64,000 bases of DNA. Source: JBGSON01 sp041739085. GTDB taxonomy: Bacteria; Patescibacteriota; Gracilibacteria; CAIRYL01. The stretch covers positions 1 to 64,000 of the forward strand of contig JBGSON010000014.1 in assembly GCA_041739085.1 (NCBI GenBank), in the 5' to 3' direction. A program made the translations under genes and the position numbers. The notes beneath the pieces were generated by a model. It saw only the letters and a list, made by a program, of their open reading frames with translations. It searched no databases and had not been told where the DNA came from. Every line of letters begins with the position of its first letter. The stretch's first letter is position 1. Of this stretch, positions 60,081 to 64,000 are shown piece after piece.

Positions 60081-62486
60081 TTATACTGGATTTTTTCTTT
60101 GATGCTGATTTTTTGATTCTTTCCCGCTCTCTTCTTTCTCACCACTCCATTTCCGGATCTTGTCTTCAATTATCTTTCGTTCGACTCCATACTTCTCACG
60201 TGAAAGGCGGAATATTTTTTCAATCGACTCTGCGTCGGCTTCGACGGTTAGCGGAGGAAAGGTCGACGCAGAAAACACCGGCGTCGGAAGTCCGTCGATG
60301 AGGAGCCGGAGATAGATCGCTCCCCTTGAGAGGCTGACGAGATCCGCCGCTTCCACTTTCTCGGAATACTGTTTCATGAGCGCTTCTGCATCCTCAAAAC
60401 CGACCTGGAAGGAGATGAGCGTCCCGACGTTCCCGAATATGGCATCCCGCACCATCTCGTTCATCTGAGCGATATACTGATTCGCCATGATAAGCGCGAG
60501 CTTGTATTTTCTTGCTTCGGAGAGGATGGATGCAAAACTTTCGGTGGCAAAATTCTGGAATTCATCGATGAAGAGATAAAAATCCCTTCGCTCGTCATGC
60601 GGGATGTCTGCGCGGCTCATCGCTTCTATCTGAAACTTTGTGATGAGCACTGATCCGAGGAGCATAGAGACATCCTCTCCGATCTTTCCTTTCGAGAGAT
60701 TGATGATGAGGATCTTCCCTTTGTCCATCACCCATCGCAAATGAAATTTGGATTTGATCTGTCCGAGGATGTTTCTGAGGATCGGATTTCCGAGGAACTG
60801 ACCCACTTTATTGAGGATCGGGCTGATCCACTCTGTTCTCGTCCTCTCCTGGAGCGGTTCAAACTCATTTTCCCAGAAATCTTTGAGGATCGGGTCATCG
60901 AGCTGATTCAGACACTGCTTTCTGAATGCTTTATTCGTCAGTATCTTCGGGATGGCGAGGATGCTCACGTCATTGCAGTGGAGCAGGGTGAGGATCGTGT
61001 TTCTTAAAATATGTTCTAGTCGCGGGCCCCAGCTCTCCGCATAGAGCTTTTTAAATACTCCGACGAGACCTGATGCGATCGTGCTCCTCTCTTTTTCATC
61101 TTTGCACTCCATGATGTTATAGGAGATGGGGTAGTCGACGTCAGACGGGTCAAAGTGGATCACATCATTGATACGGCTTTTCGGGACGAAATGGAGCGCT
61201 CGTTCTGCAAGATCTCCGTGCGGATCAATAACAGCGATCCCCTTTCCTGACTGCATGGCATCGAAGATCATGTTTTCGAGGAGTGTTGTTTTTCCCATAC
61301 CGGTCCTTCCGATGATGTAGACATGCCTCAGGATGTCCTTCTCCTGGAGTCCGAAGGGGATCCTCCGGGAATGATGGTTAGAAGCTCCAATTTTCAGGAT
61401 CGCATTCTTCATGGTAATGGTCGCCGGCGGCTCGATCTTCCGGAATGAACTCCATGTGAGCTTGGGGATTTCCAGTTCACCGAGGGGAACATGGATGAGG
61501 CTCGCGAGTTCTTCCGTGCTGAAAATATTCGATTTCTTCGCCACTTCTCTTGTGAGGAACTCTTCGATGGATTTCAGGGGCTTCATGGGAGTTGGCTCGA
61601 GTCTCCCGAGCTGGGGATCGTTGAAGGTAAGGAGTGATGTTGCTATGGATTGGTATATGGACTCTGCATCCTCCTTTGCTCCTTTTGTCGCTACGAGGAT
61701 CCTCATATTCACCCGGAAGAGTTTCTTCAGAAGTTTATCTGCCGCTCGTGAATATTCGAATGAAACGGTGCTTTTTTTCGTCTCATCCCCTTCGACGTTC
61801 TGCGAACTGGAGACTCTCGTCGCTCTCTGCCCTGCTACGACTTCCTTTCCCTTCCGGAATCCGTGGAGCGCCCAGATGAAATAGGCAAGTTTTCCGAACG
61901 CATCCTGTCTCGTATATGAGCGGAGAAAGGGCTTCTCAAGCATCCAGTAGAGTCCTTGTGCTATCGTGATCCCCTTGAGTCCCCTCTTTGCGACTTTTTG
62001 GGAACAGGAGCTGCAGGAGATCTGGAGTGATATGATGTCATCCGGAGATTCGATGTTCGAGAAAGCGGAAAGAACAGGCTTCAGCGTGTCATGGTATTTC
62101 TTCATCTCCTCAAGTCCGAAATCGACATATGACTTGATCGGAAAAACAAAAGACTCGCTCTGAAGGATCTCGCCTCCATAGACCTTCCTTTTCCCAATGC
62201 TGAGGAGGTAGTCTTTCGCTTCATGGATCTCGATCATGGGATATGCCGCAAGGATCTGGCTTCTCAGAAAGCTCTTGTTCTTGGTCGGGACGGAAAAAAT
62301 AAGCGATATGTAATCCTTATGCGCAACGATCTCAAACGAGAAACTGGCACACCGGTTTTTTTCATTTTGAAGTTCGTGGAGTGTCATGAGGAGATTTTCC
62401 GCAACTTTAAGCTCCGAAAGGTTCAGCTTCGAGAGCGTAAGCACGAGATGGGAAAGTTTCTCCATGGAAATGGTGTGACTTCTCAA
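60081..62486 (-). CDS. Type IV secretion/coupling-type ATPase (VirD4/TraD/HerA-like)
   Basis: 801 residues. The C-terminal half is a DNA-translocating ATPase domain: Walker A in IIGRTGMGKTTLLENM (about residue 395), AVIDPHGDLAERAL, Walker B in FYLFIDEFQNFATES (about residue 637), and the following ARKYKLALIMANQY sensor region. The N-terminal ~370 residues are a family-specific region without clear membrane helices. The C-terminal ~50 residues are charged. In Patescibacteria such ATPases occur with TrbC-like pilins and are thought to work in pilus assembly or DNA transfer; the pilins here are 17 kb away on the same strand. Confidence 0.8.
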   Translation of the reverse strand: MRSHTISMEKLSHLVLTLSKLNLSELKVAENLLMTLHELQNEKNRCASFSFEIVAHKDYISLIFSVPTKNKSFLRSQILAAYPMIEIHEAKDYLLSIGKRKVYGGEILQSESFVFPIKSYVDFGLEEMKKYHDTLKPVLSAFSNIESPDDIISLQISCSSCSQKVAKRGLKGITIAQGLYWMLEKPFLRSYTRQDAFGKLAYFIWALHGFRKGKEVVAGQRATRVSSSQNVEGDETKKSTVSFEYSRAADKLLKKLFRVNMRILVATKGAKEDAESIYQSIATSLLTFNDPQLGRLEPTPMKPLKSIEEFLTREVAKKSNIFSTEELASLIHVPLGELEIPKLTWSSFRKIEPPATITMKNAILKIGASNHHSRRIPFGLQEKDILRHVYIIGRTGMGKTTLLENMIFDAMQSGKGIAVIDPHGDLAERALHFVPKSRINDVIHFDPSDVDYPISYNIMECKDEKERSTIASGLVGVFKKLYAESWGPRLEHILRNTILTLLHCNDVSILAIPKILTNKAFRKQCLNQLDDPILKDFWENEFEPLQERTRTEWISPILNKVGQFLGNPILRNILGQIKSKFHLRWVMDKGKILIINLSKGKIGEDVSMLLGSVLITKFQIEAMSRADIPHDERRDFYLFIDEFQNFATESFASILSEARKYKLALIMANQYIAQMNEMVRDAIFGNVGTLISFQVGFEDAEALMKQYSEKVEAADLVSLSRGAIYLRLLIDGLPTPVFSASTFPPLTVEADAESIEKIFRLSREKYGVERKIIEDKIRKWSGEKEESGKESKNQHQRKNPV

Positions 62487-62687
62487 TGGTGAAGTATAGC
62501 AAATATCCCCTTTTTTACAATGAAGGAAGAAGCTGCAAGCACAAAACAGAAAAGAGCTTAGAGTGACTTGCTGATAACTACAGGGGGCCTCCTCGGCGCT
62601 TGAGTGCTTGCTCGCTTCAATGCCCGCAGAGTCAAACTCTTCTATGCATCCAACGAGACTTTACGAACTTTACAAACCTTATGAACG

Positions 62688-63224
62688 TTATGCTTCATCG
62701 ATCGCTTCGTTCGAAAGCAAATCAGCAAGTGTGTTTTCTTCTCGCGGGATATGATGGAATGAGATCTTCTGGAATCGAGACGCGAGGATCTTCACTTTTT
62801 CAGACAGGGGTTTTAAATCCGGATGCTTGATCCGATACACTCCCTTCATCTGCTTCACCACGAGCTCAGAATCAAGGAAACACCGCACACTCGTCGCACC
62901 AAGTGTAACTGCATTTTCGAGCGCAGAGAGAAGAGCAGACCATTCCGCTACATTATTCGTCGTGATCCCCAGAGGCTTTTTTCCCTTCATGATGATCTTC
63001 CCGCCTGAGTCCATAATGGCAAATCCGGCTCCGCTGGGCCCGGGATTTCCGCGCGACGCGCCATCCGAATAAATATCGACCGCTTTGCGCTGATCGGAAA
63101 AGCTTTCCTCGACATGAAGGACAGGAATCTTCAACCCATGCCTCTTCAGGGAATCTCCCCTCTTTTCAGGCGGAATATCCATGAGGAAGTCTGCTATATC
63201 GTCGGGGAGTTCGACCGATTTCAT
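62688..63224 (-). CDS. RNase H family protein
   Basis: RNase HI fold. The catalytic acidic residues fit the family: Asp in VDIYSDGASRGNPGPSG, Glu in TTNNVAEWSALLSAL, Asp in VRCFLDSELVVKQMKG, and the last Asp in REENTLADLLSNEAID. An extra ~45 residues at the N-terminus (ELPDDIADFLMDIPPEKRG) precede the domain. Such proteins degrade RNA in RNA/DNA hybrids, but some members have other nucleic acid roles. It lies 9 bp downstream of secD on the same strand. Confidence 0.88.
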   Translation of the reverse strand: MKSVELPDDIADFLMDIPPEKRGDSLKRHGLKIPVLHVEESFSDQRKAVDIYSDGASRGNPGPSGAGFAIMDSGGKIIMKGKKPLGITTNNVAEWSALLSALENAVTLGATSVRCFLDSELVVKQMKGVYRIKHPDLKPLSEKVKILASRFQKISFHHIPREENTLADLLSNEAIDEA

Positions 63225-63233
63225 GGAGAGAGA

Positions 63234-64000
63234 TTATTCTTCCGAGTGCGAAAGGAGGAGCCACTTCTTCTTGGAGAATCTTGGAGTGATGAGCGTCTCA
63301 ATGAGAGTTTTTGTCACCGTGATCGCCGTGAGCATCGAAATCACAATTCCCATGGCAAGAGCGACCGCAAACCCCTTGATCACAGAAGAGCCGAAAACCC
63401 AAAGGATCATGCAGGTGATGAGAGAAGAAAGGTTGGAATCACGAATCGAGCTCCAGGCTCTTTCAAAACCGATCTGTGCAGAAACGGAAAAATTCTTCCC
63501 CGCCCGGATCTCTTCCTTCATCCTCTCAAAAATGAGAATGTTTGCATCAACGGCCATACCGATAGAAAGGACGATCCCGGATACGCCGGCAAGGGTGAGA
63601 ACAATGGGGCTGTACGCGATGAAAGTGACCATGATCCCCAGGATCATTGCGATGAACAATGATAAAAAGTCGCTTTTTTCAAAGGTCGAAAACGACTTCA
63701 AGCTCACCATGAAGACGGCAATTCCAAGGATAGACGCCCAGCCGAACGGGATGCTCGCCTGAAGGAGGAAAAAGATGGTGAGAGCATAGAATCCGAGCGC
63801 AAGATCTGCGATGAATCCGAGAAACCGATAGAAGAGGATCATCCAGAGGGAAAGGATGAGAAATCCGATGAATCCTGCTCTCAGAGATTTTTCAAGAGCG
63901 GTCGAACCGAGGAAAGAACCGATTTTATATTGTCCTTTTTCTACGAATGGAGCGGGGGTCGATCCTCCGTTCAATTCCTTTGCAAGACGGACCGCTTCCT
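63234..64000 (-). CDS. secD: Protein translocase subunit SecD, C-terminal part (5' end outside window)
   Basis: Only the C-terminal membrane half is present; the frame stays open to the window end (reading EAVRLAKELNGGSTPAP at the edge). The SecD signature VLSIGMAVDANILIFERMKEE lies in the fourth hydrophobic region. SecF would carry a different motif there, so this is SecD. SecD works with SecF to complete protein export using the proton gradient. No secF follows at the 3' side; an RNase H family gene comes instead. Confidence 0.9.
   Translation of the reverse strand, partial: EAVRLAKELNGGSTPAPFVEKGQYKIGSFLGSTALEKSLRAGFIGFLILSLWMILFYRFLGFIADLALGFYALTIFFLLQASIPFGWASILGIAVFMVSLKSFSTFEKSDFLSLFIAMILGIMVTFIAYSPIVLTLAGVSGIVLSIGMAVDANILIFERMKEEIRAGKNFSVSAQIGFERAWSSIRDSNLSSLITCMILWVFGSSVIKGFAVALAMGIVISMLTAITVTKTLIETLITPRFSKKKWLLLSHSEE

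Noticed and set aside
1..64000. Use of an alternative genetic code (TGA as glycine)
   Set aside because: Several well-identified genes end in TGA at the expected family length, such as the LpxC-like gene, csaB and the DUF2461 gene.

Overview
The window reads as a piece of a small-genome, uncultivated bacterium of the Candidate Phyla Radiation (Patescibacteria). The evidence is a cysteine-rich protein of the type mislabelled 'CaiB/BaiF' that is typical of these genomes, a divergent TrmB-type regulator, short TrbC/VirB2-like pilins with a type IV secretion ATPase, a short HrcA, and very large proteins with no recognisable family. TGA is used as an ordinary stop (for example after the DUF2461 gene, the LpxC-like gene and csaB), so this is not a code-25 Gracilibacteria/Absconditabacteria lineage. 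A Peregrinibacteria-like organism fits best, but that is inference. Strong Shine-Dalgarno sequences are rare, and several promoters lie so close to the start codon that leaderless mRNAs are likely.

Layout, left part (1-30 kb): a DUF2461 gene cut by the edge; two tandem paralogous unknowns; divergent queG and purN; a tRNA-Ser(UGA) whose 3' end is copied 186 bp downstream; an LpxC-like deacetylase; a DUF805 membrane protein; an AT-rich island with a TPR/HEPN-like protein; an M29 aminopeptidase; the divergent Cys-rich/TrmB pair with a clear operator; and a locus of two giant paralogous proteins with a proline-rich protein between them (16.6-25.4 kb). Then come metal transporters (CDF, ZIP), a BaiN/HI0933-type flavoprotein, a GIY-YIG protein, tRNA-Ser(CGA), a cytochrome b5-like lipoprotein and an RRM protein.

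Middle part (30-43 kb): a membrane-protein pseudogene, ispH, yjbQ, uppS, carbamate kinase, an HD-GYP protein, NAD(P)H-hydrate epimerase, two unknowns, the CCA-adding enzyme, and infB, which is divided by an in-frame TAA into an N-terminal ORF and the GTPase ORF.

Right part (43-64 kb, mostly minus strand): two T4SS-type pilins; a second AT-rich island; the classical pyrH-frr-rseP order; a giant transporter-like protein; rarA and csaB; rplS with an acidic tail; an autoregulation-type winged-helix protein; PLP homeostasis protein yggS; an hrcA operon with a CIRCE operator and a solute-binding protein between hrcA and grpE; trxA; a VirD4/TraD-like ATPase; an RNase H family protein; and the 3' part of secD cut by the window end.

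Together the known genes cover translation (infB, frr, rplS, cca, queG, tRNAs), isoprenoid/undecaprenyl supply and surface polymer modification (ispH, uppS, csaB), protein quality control and export (hrcA/grpE, rseP, secD), and pilus or DNA-transfer functions. The least explained parts are the giant-paralog locus, the two AT-rich islands, which share flanking sequence, and the LpxC-like gene.
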